A stretch of 64,000 nucleotides of DNA from Myxococcales bacterium (lineage in GTDB: Bacteria; Myxococcota_A; Polyangia; Polyangiales; Ga0077539), in contig JAEUKI010000031.1 of the NCBI GenBank assembly GCA_016793325.1, forward strand, positions 124,001-188,000. The letters run 5' to 3'. Made by a program: the position numbers and the translations under genes. Position 1 is the stretch's first letter; each line of letters begins with the position of its first letter. This document shows, piece by piece, positions 37,646 to 46,934 of this stretch. The notes under the pieces were generated by a model. That model was not told where the DNA came from. It saw only the letters and a list, made by a program, of their open reading frames with translations, and did not search any database.

Positions 37646-38611
37646 TCAGTGGGGGATCGCGACGCGCGGACGGCGCTTCACGCTCCGTCGAAACGCTTCG
37701 ATCCTCGCGGACACGTCGAAGATGTCCTCGGTGTCTTCGAGCAGCGGAAGATACAGCGACCGTCGCGCGATCGCGTCGAGCTCGAACGCCCAGTACATGC
37801 TCATGAGCGGGTTGATGAACAGCTCGCTCCCGCTCGTGCGCTCGGTGAACTGAACGTCGCCGAAGCGCCCCTCGAGCGCGGCCGCGATGCTCCCGTTGAC
37901 GATGCTCGGGCGGCCCGGCGTGCGCGACTGCGCGAAGCTCACCGCGTCGAGAAACGCGCGCCCTTCGGCCATCGACGGCAAGAGCGAGAAGGCGCCGAGG
38001 AAGCCCCCTTCGGTCGTGAGCTCTGCGACGTTCTCTAGGAAATTTCCATGCGAAACGCCGTGAAACGCGTCGATGCCGAAGCCGAGGCACGCGACGAGCT
38101 TGGTCGGGACCGAGAGCGCCGCGGCGGCCGAGAGCGAGACCATGTCTTCTGCGGGCGTTCCGAGGCCCGCTTCGTCGCCGCGCATGAGGATGTCTGTTCC
38201 TCCGTCGACGAGGACGACCGCGTCGAGGGCGAACCACTCGGCGAGGCGCGCGTAGGCCTCGCGCATGGGGCGTACGCCCACCTTTTCAAGAGCGAACACA
38301 GACGCGTCTTCGCCGCGAGCCTCGAGCCACTGCGCCAGCGCTCGTTCGGGAAAGTACTTGTCCTCGCCGCGCGTGTTGGGCCGCACTTCGTACAGCACAC
38401 GATCGAGCCGCGTGGCGTTCGTTCCGCCAAGGTAGGTGAACGAGAGGTTCGCGAAGCGAACGCGCTTTCCCTGCGATCGCAGCGCGAGCGCGAGCGGCAG
38501 CCCCGCGAACACGTCGAAGCCCCCGCCGGCGCCGGCGATCAAGACGTTTTGTGCGTTTGATAGTCGCTCGAAGATCGGCAAGTGCGCCAGCGAAGCGCCG
38601 CGTTCGTCCAT
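37646..38611 (-). CDS. DUF1152 domain-containing protein
   Basis: The 321-residue protein matches DUF1152: GAGGGFDVFAGLPLALAL near the N terminus, SFTYLGGTNA, VLVDGGTDILMRGDE, and LGFGIDAFHGVSH. No reaction is known for the family. It is soluble. It lies 55 bases downstream of the DUF2723 gene on the same strand. Confidence 0.85.
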   Translation of the reverse strand: MDERGASLAHLPIFERLSNAQNVLIAGAGGGFDVFAGLPLALALRSQGKRVRFANLSFTYLGGTNATRLDRVLYEVRPNTRGEDKYFPERALAQWLEARGEDASVFALEKVGVRPMREAYARLAEWFALDAVVLVDGGTDILMRGDEAGLGTPAEDMVSLSAAAALSVPTKLVACLGFGIDAFHGVSHGNFLENVAELTTEGGFLGAFSLLPSMAEGRAFLDAVSFAQSRTPGRPSIVNGSIAAALEGRFGDVQFTERTSGSELFINPLMSMYWAFELDAIARRSLYLPLLEDTEDIFDVSARIEAFRRSVKRRPRVAIPH

Positions 38612-38666
38612 GCTCGTCAGTGTAGCCGCGCGTCGCCCGATGTCCCCTGCGCAGCGCGGGCGCCCG

Positions 38667-40592
38667 TCACGACCGCGGAACGACCGGCGTCACGTCAATG
38701 GGACCGTCGCCCGGCGTTCGGTCGAGGGCCTCGCGGAGCATATGGAGCCGCGTCTCGTTGGGGCTCTTCTCGAGGGCGCGCTCGATCGCGCGTCGCGCCT
38801 CGGGTCGCGCCCCGCGCGCCGCGAAGAACACCGCGTCGTTGAAGGCCATCCACAAGAGAACCTCGTTCGATTCGCGCGCGGACTCGGGCTCTTTGTTGAG
38901 CTGCGCGGCGAGCTGATCGTAGCGAACGAAGTGCCTCGCTGCCGCGGCGCGCACGTCGGCGAGCGTCGTCGGCGCTTCGAGCAGCGTCGCGAACGGCCCC
39001 GAGGGAATCGCGTAGCGCACGTACTCGCTCTGGTTGTCTGGGTCGAGCTCGGCGAGCACCGGGCGCACGGTCGCGAGGCTCGTGGCGTCGCGGGCGACGA
39101 TTGCGCGACCGGGCTGCAACAAGTACCGCGCGAACACTGGCGCGAGCGCGGGCTCCTTCGCGATCAGCGCGGACACCATCCCCGGATACGCGAGCAGCGG
39201 CACGGGGACGACGGTCACATCGGGCCGCTCGCCTTCGACGAGCTGCGCGTATCGCAGGCGAAAAATCGTATTGGGCCCGTGCGCGAAGAGCACCGCGCGC
39301 GGCGGCGCGGTCACGAGCGGCGCGAGCGCGAGGGTCGTGCTCGTGTGCGTTCGATCCGTGCGCGTGTCCATGATCGATCCCGCGAGCGCGACGATCGGCA
39401 AGAGCGCCGACGGAACCAAGACGAGCACCAACACGAGCAGCCCGCGCACGGGCTTGGAGGGCGCGTCGCTGCGTTCGCTCGCGGCGCCGATCGCGTCGAG
39501 CGCGCTTCGCGTGGCGTGCGCCGAGAGCGCGGCGAGCACGAACACCGCGGGCAAGAGGTACCCCGCGGCGTCGGGGTTGTCCCTCGTGAAGCCGAGCCAG
39601 ACGCGCGCTGCGATCGAGACGAGCGCGACGAGCGCGAGGGGCGCTGCGCTCTCGCGCAAGGGGCTCGCCCTGCGCGAGGCGAGGGCGAGGCCGATGATTC
39701 CCGCGAGAATTCCCGCGGAAGAGAGGGACTGCGCGATCGCGTCGAGCACGTCGGCGACGCGGACGCCCGCGGCGTCGGGGACGCCCGAGCCGGTGTTCTT
39801 CGCGAACGTCCTGGCCGAGGCCACCTCGACGATCTCGGCGATCGAGCGCGGCCTCGCGAGCGACGCGGGCGCCCCGGCGCGCAGCGGCAGCACCGCGTAC
39901 AGCGTCAGCGCCGAGGCGAGGGCAACGGCCCACGGAATCAAGCTGCGAGGCGATTTTCGGACGCGCGGCGCGATCGCCACGGCCAGCGCGGGCGCGGTCG
40001 TGAGCGCGATGAAGTGATGATTCGCGAGCCCGAGCGCGAAGCACAGCGCGGACACGCGGGCGCGGGCGCCCTCGTCCATCGCGCGCGTGGCGAAGAGCGC
40101 GAGCGGCGTGACGGCGAGCGCAGCGGCGAGGGCGTACACTTCGCTTCGCGTGGACTGCCTGAGCGCGGCGACGCCGAGGGTCGCGAGGAGCGACGCGCCG
40201 AGCGCGAGCGCGCTGCGCCAGCGCAGAGAGAGCTCGGGTCGATCGTCGATGGGCGCGGTCGCGCGCCACGCAACAGCGAGCGCCGCGCGTCCCACGATCG
40301 CGAGCCACGCGGCCGAGACGATCGCCACGCGAAACGCCACGGGCCCGATGGGAACGAGCGCGCACCCGAGCCCATGAACGATCACCCACAGCGGGTGCCC
40401 TGGCGGGTGCGTGACGCCGAGGCCCGCGGCGGAGCTCGCGAGCTCGGGCGCATCGAGGTGCCCCATGGAGCTTCCCGCGAGGAGCACCGCGGAGAGCGCC
40501 GGCAGGGCGGCGGCGAGCCACGAGACGAGGGCAGGGGGCTTGTCGTGCTCGCGGGGCGATTGTGCGGGCGATCGATGAGAGGGACCGGTCAT
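38667..40592 (-). CDS. DUF2723 polytopic membrane protein
   Basis: The 641-residue protein has about 11 membrane helices and the diagnostic VTHPPGHPLWVIVHG near residue 60, as in DUF2723 (a family related to protein O-mannosyl/GT-C transferases). The C-terminal roughly 220 residues are soluble with TPR-like helices at the end. A glycosyltransferase role is inferred from family membership only. The minus-strand start is the ATG at 40592. Confidence 0.85.
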   Translation of the reverse strand: MTGPSHRSPAQSPREHDKPPALVSWLAAALPALSAVLLAGSSMGHLDAPELASSAAGLGVTHPPGHPLWVIVHGLGCALVPIGPVAFRVAIVSAAWLAIVGRAALAVAWRATAPIDDRPELSLRWRSALALGASLLATLGVAALRQSTRSEVYALAAALAVTPLALFATRAMDEGARARVSALCFALGLANHHFIALTTAPALAVAIAPRVRKSPRSLIPWAVALASALTLYAVLPLRAGAPASLARPRSIAEIVEVASARTFAKNTGSGVPDAAGVRVADVLDAIAQSLSSAGILAGIIGLALASRRASPLRESAAPLALVALVSIAARVWLGFTRDNPDAAGYLLPAVFVLAALSAHATRSALDAIGAASERSDAPSKPVRGLLVLVLVLVPSALLPIVALAGSIMDTRTDRTHTSTTLALAPLVTAPPRAVLFAHGPNTIFRLRYAQLVEGERPDVTVVPVPLLAYPGMVSALIAKEPALAPVFARYLLQPGRAIVARDATSLATVRPVLAELDPDNQSEYVRYAIPSGPFATLLEAPTTLADVRAAAARHFVRYDQLAAQLNKEPESARESNEVLLWMAFNDAVFFAARGARPEARRAIERALEKSPNETRLHMLREALDRTPGDGPIDVTPVVPRS

Positions 40593-40738
40593 GGGTCTCG
40601 AGGGTCTTCGGGCGGAGCCGGAGCGGCGACGCAGCGAGAGCGGGCGGACGATACCCTCGCTGCGTGGTTGCCATCGCCCCTCGCGGCGGGTGATGCTCGA
40701 ATTGTGGACGGGCTGTGCGCCGTCCGAAGGAGATCGAC

Positions 40739-41335
40739 GTGCGCAGGACTCATTGGAATTCGTTGCTCGCCCTCGCGGTGTTCGCCTTGGCCTCGTCAGC
40801 GTGTCGCCAGCAGAACTCGACGACGTTCGAGTTCGTGGGACAGGACACGATGACGGGCCGTCAGGTGACCGTGCGTCAGGGACCGATGCCAGATGGTGAG
40901 GTCTTCAGCGGCTTCTATCGCTCGCAGTTGATGGGCGACATCAACATGCAGCAGACCGGCGACGCCGTGGTAGCGGACTACGAGTACGACCGCGCGCAGT
41001 GCCACGTCCTCGGCCACCTCGAGGGAACGGTCGTTGGAAACGTCCTGCGCTTCGCGTGGCGCGAGGACAAGCGCGCGTGCGGCTTTCAGACGCCGATCAC
41101 GGGCCGGGGCTACATGCTGTACGACGTCTCGCAAGAGGGCGAAGTGCGGCGCGGGCACTTGTACGGGCAGATCGGCCTCGGGGACTCGGACCGCGGGGAC
41201 GGAGAGCTGGCGGCAGTGAAGGTTCCAGGGCGCGAGCCGCAGATGAGGAGCCAGCAGTCGAGCGGCGGCGAGGGCTCGGGCGAGGGCTCGGGTTCAGGCG
41301 ACGGGTCGGGATCGGGCTCGGGATCGGGGAGCTAG
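40739..41335 (+). CDS. Lipoprotein with Ser/Gly-rich tail
   Basis: The 198-residue protein has a lipoprotein signal (lipobox SSAC), a beta-rich core with two Cys (AQCHV, RACGF) and a C-terminal tail of about 35 residues of Gly/Ser with interspersed Asp and Glu (SGSGDGSGSGS). The GTG start has a GAAGGAGA ribosome site. The tail looks like a linker without a partner domain, so the protein could be truncated, but the frame is clean. It is followed immediately by a repeat cluster. Confidence 0.75.
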   Translation: MRRTHWNSLLALAVFALASSACRQQNSTTFEFVGQDTMTGRQVTVRQGPMPDGEVFSGFYRSQLMGDINMQQTGDAVVADYEYDRAQCHVLGHLEGTVVGNVLRFAWREDKRACGFQTPITGRGYMLYDVSQEGEVRRGHLYGQIGLGDSDRGDGELAAVKVPGREPQMRSQQSSGGEGSGEGSGSGDGSGSGSGSGS

Positions 41336-41354
41336 CGCGCAGCGCGGGCTAAAT

Positions 41355-41383
41355 GGGGGACGGTGCTCTGATTCGCACATTTG
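41355..41383 (-). repeat. Inverted partial copy of the 86-bp repeat end
   Basis: The reverse complement of this 29-mer matches 41529-41556 at all but one or two positions (ATCAGAGCACCGTCCCC core). It is the only one of the three copies facing the opposite way. Confidence 0.75.
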
Positions 41384-41470
41384 GGATAACGTGCGACAGC
41401 GCTTGCGGAAGTTGTTCAGATGCCTCGATGGGTATCTGACATAAGCGGGCGCGCCTTCGCGGGGGGGCGT

Positions 41471-41556
41471 GGCAATTTCTTGGTGGTCACGCATGTGAGA
41501 ATCACCTGAAAATTCGCTGGCAGAACCGCAAATGTGAGAATCAGAGCACCGTCCCC
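41471..41556 (+). repeat. 86-bp direct repeat, copy 1
   Basis: It begins with GGCAATTTCTTGGTGGTCAC and ends with ATCAGAGCACCGTCCCC. Copy 2 at 41594-41679 has the same length and the same 20-base start, but the middle 40 bases are different. Conserved ends around a variable middle suggest REP-like or palindrome-excised units of the kind mobilised by Y1/RAYT transposases; that link is inference. Confidence 0.8.
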
Positions 41557-41593
41557 TCCCTCGCACTGCCCACGCGCCCGCGAGGTCCGTTTT

Positions 41594-41679
41594 GGCAATT
41601 TCTTGGTGGTCACTCGATTCGATCGGCGCTGCAAATTCGCAGACGAACCCACGAACGTGAGGATCAGAGCACCGTCCCC
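41594..41679 (+). repeat. 86-bp direct repeat, copy 2
   Basis: Same length and end blocks as copy 1, 123 bases downstream. Its end is 10 bases from the stop of the phosphatase gene. Confidence 0.8.
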
Positions 41680-41688
41680 GTTGGCGGA

Positions 41689-42456
41689 TCAGTCCTCGAC
41701 CACGCGCGCGACGATGGTCGTCACGTTGTCCTCGCCGCCGTGCTGATTGGCGCCGTCGATCAGGCGCTGCGCGGCCTCTTCGGGCGACGCTGACTCGAGC
41801 ACGATCTTGAGGATCTCGTCGTCCTTCATCATCGACGACAGCCCATCGCTGCAGAGCACGTAGACGTCGCCCGGCTGCGGGTCATCGAGCGTCACGTCGA
41901 CCTGCACCGTGTCGCTCATCCCCAGCGCGCGCGTGATCACGTTGCGCGGAACCTCGCTGCGCTGCGACTCGGGCAGCTCGGGCATCGCGCGCAGCCAGTC
42001 GTTGAGCAGCGAGTGATCCTGCGTGAGCTGCGTGATCTTCTCGTCGCGCACGCGATAGCAACGCGAGTCGCCGACGTGGCCGATGTAGATCCTCCGCGCC
42101 TCGGGCGAAAAGAGCATTCCCACGACCGTGGTGCCCATGCCCTGATGATCGCGCGAGCGAAAGCCGTGCTCGTAGATGCTCTTGTTGGCGATCTTGATGC
42201 CGGTGATCAGCCTGTTTTCTTCGGCAGAGAGCGTCGGGTCGTAGTGAAACGGCCACGTCGCGTCCTCGCGCGCCGTCGTGTTGAAGAACGACGAGATCGT
42301 CTCGGTCGCGAGCTTCGACGCGACGTCGCCCGAGCGGTGGCCGCCCATGCCATCCGCGACGACGAAGAGTCCGTGTTGGTCGAGCAGGACGAAGCTGTCC
42401 TCGTTGTGCTCGCGTTGGAGCCCGACGTCGGTTCGTCCGGCAGCGATGACGCGCAT
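41689..42456 (-). CDS. PP2C-type Ser/Thr protein phosphatase
   Basis: The 255-residue phosphatase has the PPM metal motifs: NEDS near the N terminus, VADGMGGH, GTTVVG, GHVGDSRCY, LCSDGLSSMM and GEDNVT at the end. The ATG at 42456 gives the standard start. It should remove phosphate from Ser/Thr kinase targets using two Mn/Mg ions. Such enzymes usually partner with FHA and Hanks kinase proteins; both are encoded elsewhere in the window. Confidence 0.93.
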   Translation of the reverse strand: MRVIAAGRTDVGLQREHNEDSFVLLDQHGLFVVADGMGGHRSGDVASKLATETISSFFNTTAREDATWPFHYDPTLSAEENRLITGIKIANKSIYEHGFRSRDHQGMGTTVVGMLFSPEARRIYIGHVGDSRCYRVRDEKITQLTQDHSLLNDWLRAMPELPESQRSEVPRNVITRALGMSDTVQVDVTLDDPQPGDVYVLCSDGLSSMMKDDEILKIVLESASPEEAAQRLIDGANQHGGEDNVTTIVARVVED

Positions 42457-42559
42457 CGGTCGGGAGCGTTTCACCGCTACACGAGCGCTGTCAACGGCGG
42501 ACGCGCGGGACCGTTGCGCTCGCGAGCGTTGGCCCGATTCGTGGTACACGGCGCGAGTC

Positions 42560-43633
42560 ATGACGAAGAGCAAGCGTGTAGCGGTGCTTCCGGGCGATGG
42601 AATCGGCGTGGACGTTCTTCGCGAGGCCGTCCGGCTCCTCGAGGCGATCGACAAGAAACGCCCACTTTCGCTGGACCTCTGGCACCTCGATCTCGGCGCG
42701 GATCGCTACCTGCGCGACAAAACGACGCTGCCCAAAGAGACCTTCGAAGAAGTGCGAGACACGTGCGGCGCGATTCTGCTCGGGGCGCTCGGCGATCCGA
42801 GAGTTCCGGGACTCGAGCACGCGCGGGACATCTTGTTCGGGTTTCGCTTCGGTCTGGAGCTGTACGCCAACGTCCGCACGGTGAAGTGCCTCCACGACAA
42901 GCTGTGCCCGCTCAAGGCAAAGCCCGCGAGCGCCGTGAATTTCACGGTGTTTCGCGAAAACACCGAGGGCGTCTACGTCGGCGTCGGCGGCCAGGTCCGC
43001 AAAGGAACGCCCGACGAGATCGCCATCAACGAGGACATCAACACACGCAAAGGCGTCGAGCGAATCCTCCGCGCCGCCTTCGATTTCGCCAAGGAGCACG
43101 GCAAGACCCGCGTGCACATGGCCGACAAATCCAACGCGATGAAGCACGCGCACGAGCTGTGGTACCGCGCGTTCTTCGAGCTGGCCAAAGAGTATCCAGG
43201 CATCGAGGCGCGGCACGTGTACGTCGATGCCCTGTGCCTCTACATGATTCAAGAACCTGAAAATCTCCAGGTGATCGTCACCAACAACCTGTTCGGCGAC
43301 ATCGTCACCGACCTCGGCGCTGCGCTGCAGGGCGGCCTCGGCATGGCGCCGAGCGGCAACATCAACTGGGCCCGGCGCGGCCCCGCGCTCTTCGAGCCCG
43401 TCCACGGCAGCGCGCCTCCCCTCGCTGGAAAAGACCTCGCCAACCCCTTCGCCAGCGCGCTCACCGTCGGCATGATGCTCGACTACTTGGGCTACGCAGG
43501 CATCGAGTCCGCGATCGAAGACTCTGTGCGCGACTGCGTCGTCGCCGAAGAGTGCACGCGCGACGTCGGCGGCTCGCTCGGGACGCGCGCCTCGATGGAC
43601 AAGCTCATCGCGCGCGTCAGCGATCGGCTCTGA
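42560..43633 (+). CDS. Isocitrate/isopropylmalate dehydrogenase family protein
   Basis: The 357-residue decarboxylating dehydrogenase has GDGIG, the substrate loop LELYANVRTVKCL, FRENTEGVYVGVGG, NNLFGDIVTDLGA and FEPVHGSAPPLAGK. The residues after YANVR differ from both classical LeuB and isocitrate enzymes, so the substrate (3-isopropylmalate, tartrate, homoisocitrate or related) is left open. NAD is likely. It is divergent from the phosphatase with a 103-base gap. Confidence 0.9.
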   Translation: MTKSKRVAVLPGDGIGVDVLREAVRLLEAIDKKRPLSLDLWHLDLGADRYLRDKTTLPKETFEEVRDTCGAILLGALGDPRVPGLEHARDILFGFRFGLELYANVRTVKCLHDKLCPLKAKPASAVNFTVFRENTEGVYVGVGGQVRKGTPDEIAINEDINTRKGVERILRAAFDFAKEHGKTRVHMADKSNAMKHAHELWYRAFFELAKEYPGIEARHVYVDALCLYMIQEPENLQVIVTNNLFGDIVTDLGAALQGGLGMAPSGNINWARRGPALFEPVHGSAPPLAGKDLANPFASALTVGMMLDYLGYAGIESAIEDSVRDCVVAEECTRDVGGSLGTRASMDKLIARVSDRL

Positions 43634-43639
43634 CAGCCA

Positions 43640-44560
43640 TCACACGATGCTCTGGGGGGCTTCGTCGCCGGCCTTCGGCGGCGCGTGAAAGACCTCTCCG
43701 TCGATCGTCGCGAGGAGGTTGTTCTCGATCGTCGTGCAGATGCGCTCGAGCGGCAGATCGTTGTCGTCGTAGCCGAAGGGGTCTTCGATCTGGACGCCGA
43801 TCTCTTCGATTCCATAGAAGATGTACGCGACCATGAAGACCGCGGGGACCATGGCCCAGCCGAGGTCTTTCAGCAGCGCGAACGGCAGCGTAAACGTGTA
43901 CATGATCAGCGCGCGCCGAAGGTGGACGACGTACGCGAACGGCAGCGGCGTCTTCACGATGCGCTCGCAAGCGCCCACATAATCAATAAAGGCCTGCACG
44001 TTCTGGTCGATCGACTGCGTCTGGATCGTGTCGATGTAGCCCTTCTTGCGCGCCTCGTTGAGCAGCTGCGTGATCCGCGTCGCGATCCACAAGGGCGTGT
44101 GCTGCGCGTCGAGCGCCATCCGCACCGAGCCCTTCGGCAGCACGTCGGCCATCGGCCCGATGTCTTTGCGACCGCGGAGCGAGTGCATCGCGGCGTACAC
44201 CCACGCGATCGCCCACCGCACGATGTCCGCGTGGAGCTTGGGGTCGTGCGGCGCGATCAGCACCCGCGACGAGCGCGCGAGGTTGCGCGACTCGTTGACG
44301 ATTCCGCCCCAGAGCTTTCGGCCCTCCCAGAAGCGATCGTACGAGGCGTTGGTGCGAAAGACGAGCAGCAGGCCGAGCGCCGTTCCGACTAGGCCGTGGA
44401 CGACCGAAGGGATCGTCTTGTGGATGAAGTACTCGTCGAAGATCCCGACGACGATCGCCCACACCGTCGTTGTTGCGACGCGGTAGATGATCTCGCGGAT
44501 CATCGAGCCGCGGATCGCAAAGAGGTGTCTGCGCCAGTGGTGCGCGTCGTAGTCGATCAT
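43640..44560 (-). CDS. Bestrophin-like (UPF0187) membrane protein
   Basis: The 306-residue protein has the bestrophin hallmarks LLVFRTNASYDRFWEGRK and IEDPFGYDDNDLPLERIC. It has four to five helices, the N-terminal HHWRRHLFAIRGS and the usual Asp-rich end. Bacterial homologues form pentameric ion channels. It seems to be an independent gene. Confidence 0.92.
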   Translation of the reverse strand: MIDYDAHHWRRHLFAIRGSMIREIIYRVATTTVWAIVVGIFDEYFIHKTIPSVVHGLVGTALGLLLVFRTNASYDRFWEGRKLWGGIVNESRNLARSSRVLIAPHDPKLHADIVRWAIAWVYAAMHSLRGRKDIGPMADVLPKGSVRMALDAQHTPLWIATRITQLLNEARKKGYIDTIQTQSIDQNVQAFIDYVGACERIVKTPLPFAYVVHLRRALIMYTFTLPFALLKDLGWAMVPAVFMVAYIFYGIEEIGVQIEDPFGYDDNDLPLERICTTIENNLLATIDGEVFHAPPKAGDEAPQSIV

Positions 44561-44659
44561 CGTCCCTTACGAGGCCGCAGCTCGTCGCGCCGCGGACCGA
44601 CCGAGCATCTACCAGCGTTTGGCGTGTGCGAAAATACGCCCCGCTCCATCCTCTGACGC

Positions 44660-46888
44660 TCACGGCGCGCGGAGCGGGTGGACGTGCACAGGTTCGCTCT
44701 CGCGTTGGCAGTTGGGGATGTCGCGCTTGCACATCGTTCGAAGCCGGGGAACGCCGTCGTGAAAGCGATGCCGCTCGTACGCGTCTCTCGCGCGCTGAGA
44801 CTCTTCGCGCGCTCCGAGCGCCTCGAGCTCGATCGCGAGCAGGTTGAGCGCGAGAGGCCGCTCGGGGTCGAGCCGCATCGACTCGAACAGGAGCCCCAGC
44901 GCCTCTTCGTGGTGACCGCCGAGGCCCACGGCGTTGGCGAGCATCTCGAGCGCTCGCGGGTAGCGCGGCATCGCGCGACGCACGCGCAGAAGCGGCTCGA
45001 TCGTGTCTGCAAAGCGCCACACGTCTGCGCTCGCCATCGCGCGCAGGTAGTCCGGGACAGGGCTCTGCGGATCGATCTGCTCGGCCCGCGCGAGCAGCGC
45101 GTACGCGTCCTCGGTGCGGCTCTGGCGAAGCGCGACGCGCGCGAGCTCGACCCAAGGACCCGCGTGATTTCCGTGCTGATTTCGGGCGATTTCGAGGCTC
45201 GCGGTCGCTTCGCCGACGCGCTCTTGCACCTGCGCCTCCGCGAGCGCGCGGCCGTGGTCGTAGAAGCGACGCCAGCGCGGGGTCGATGGTGGCGCAGCGA
45301 AATCGTACCGCGCGACCTCGGTCACAGGCCGCGGCGGGCACGCGGGGCCCCCTGCGCGAACGCGCTCGCGACACGCGAAGGACCAGTACGGCTCGGCGGT
45401 GCGTCGATGCAGCAGCCTCGCGCGCACCGTAAAGGGAGCGCTCGCCTCGCGCGGGAGCTGTCCTTCGTAGCGGACGACCCTCGCCGCGCGCACGGGCAAC
45501 GTCGTGTCGAACGCCTGCGCGCGATAACGATGCGGGTCGCGCATGAGCGCAGGGACTCCGCGCTCGTCGACGGGCGTGACGCGCAAGCGATGGGCGTCTT
45601 CCGAGACGTCGCCGCGGGCCGAAATGCTCCCGGATTCGAGCACAGCGCGCCCGCGAGAATCGTGGACGGTGAGCTCGATCCAGACGTCCGCGACGTCCGC
45701 GGTCCCCGCGGGAAAGTTGTGCCCCACGCGCTCGTTGACCAACACGACGTCGAGGCGCACCGCGTCGCCGGGGGCGAACGAGCGCTCTTCGATCGGCGCG
45801 GCGCGGTCGAGCGCGGCGTTCGCGTCGGGGACATCGACCGCTGCGCCCCGCGCGTCCGGCGCTGAGAACACGTCGATGCGCACGGCCCCTTCGAGCATCG
45901 CGCGCTGACGCGCGAGCGTGTCCGCGTCGTTGTTGATCGCGGCGAGCGTCGTGTGCCCGCCGAGAAATCGATGCGAACGAACGGTCCCGTTGCGCGCAGA
46001 CACGTCCGGACGCGTCGCGGCTTCGCGTGGCATGTGGCAGTCGATGCACGTGCGTCGCTCGACCTCGGGGTCGTAGCGCGAAGGGTCGTTGCCGTTGTAC
46101 GCGCTCTGCGACCAGGGCGTGAGCTCGTCTTGACCGCGCAACCACGGGCCGAACGTCACGTGCTCGGTGAGCGCGACCTTGTGGCACGTCCCGCAGAGCT
46201 CGGGCGAGCGGATCGTGTCGTTCATCACGCGAGCGCGGTGGGCGGGGACGCCAGCGAACGTTCCGTCGCTCGATCGCTCGGGGATCGTGTCGGTGATCGG
46301 GCTTCGCGTGAGGTGGTAGCCGCCGTTGCCCGTGCGGTCGTGCAGCCGCTCGACCGAGTGGCAGAGCACGCACCCGACGCCGAGCGACGCGCGCTCGTGC
46401 GTGCGCGCGATGGGCCGTCCGTCGATGTCGCCGCCGAACAAGAGCGCAGGGTCGTGGCAGCCGCCGCAGAAGCGCGTTCCAGGGATCGCGCGGTCGCGGC
46501 GCGCGACCTCGAACGAGGGCGCATACAAGGGGTTGTCCATCGACGAAAATCGATGCGCGCTCTTCGACCACTGGTCGAACACGGCGGCGTGGCACACCGA
46601 GCACTGATCGAGCGCCGTAAACGTGTCCGCGGGCAGCGGTCGTCGGTCGATCGTCTGCGCGTTGGACGGCGAGAGCGCGTGCATCGTTCGGTCCGCGAGC
46701 GGCGCTTCGAACGGCGCTCGCGCCCGAGGCAGCGCGCGCAGCGTCGCCGGATCGAGCGTCGATGCCTCGGACGTCCCCGCATCGCTCGCGCCCGTCTCGG
46801 TCCTCGGCGCGACGTGCGTGGGCCGACAGACGCCGCAGAGCGATCCGAGCGCGAGCAGCGTGAGCGCGATCAGCGTACGACGAGCCAT
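44660..46888 (-). CDS. Pentaheme cytochrome c fused to TPR domain
   Basis: The 742-residue secreted protein has an N-terminal signal/lipid-type start. Five CxxCH heme sites follow: CSVCH, CGGCH, CVLCH, CGTCH and CIDCH between about residues 90 and 280. CSVCHAAVFDQWSKSAH resembles the cytochrome c554 family. A beta-rich middle and a C-terminal TPR array (about 550-715) complete it. The ATG at 46888 is preferred over 46924. It is an electron carrier or redox enzyme, probably periplasmic or outer-membrane. The lipoprotein gene upstream (46935-47942) is 46 bases away and may be in the same operon. Confidence 0.88.
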   Translation of the reverse strand: MARRTLIALTLLALGSLCGVCRPTHVAPRTETGASDAGTSEASTLDPATLRALPRARAPFEAPLADRTMHALSPSNAQTIDRRPLPADTFTALDQCSVCHAAVFDQWSKSAHRFSSMDNPLYAPSFEVARRDRAIPGTRFCGGCHDPALLFGGDIDGRPIARTHERASLGVGCVLCHSVERLHDRTGNGGYHLTRSPITDTIPERSSDGTFAGVPAHRARVMNDTIRSPELCGTCHKVALTEHVTFGPWLRGQDELTPWSQSAYNGNDPSRYDPEVERRTCIDCHMPREAATRPDVSARNGTVRSHRFLGGHTTLAAINNDADTLARQRAMLEGAVRIDVFSAPDARGAAVDVPDANAALDRAAPIEERSFAPGDAVRLDVVLVNERVGHNFPAGTADVADVWIELTVHDSRGRAVLESGSISARGDVSEDAHRLRVTPVDERGVPALMRDPHRYRAQAFDTTLPVRAARVVRYEGQLPREASAPFTVRARLLHRRTAEPYWSFACRERVRAGGPACPPRPVTEVARYDFAAPPSTPRWRRFYDHGRALAEAQVQERVGEATASLEIARNQHGNHAGPWVELARVALRQSRTEDAYALLARAEQIDPQSPVPDYLRAMASADVWRFADTIEPLLRVRRAMPRYPRALEMLANAVGLGGHHEEALGLLFESMRLDPERPLALNLLAIELEALGAREESQRARDAYERHRFHDGVPRLRTMCKRDIPNCQRESEPVHVHPLRAP

Positions 46889-46934
46889 CGATGCAACGTT
46901 CTGCGCGGTCGATCGAGCGAGCACCGTCGCGCTC

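Larger units (their letters stand above)
41336..41688. other. Non-coding repeat cluster
   Basis: This 353-base gap holds two copies of an 86-base repeat and a third, inverted partial copy. It is AT-richer than the neighbouring genes. No gene was found in it. Confidence 0.75.
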
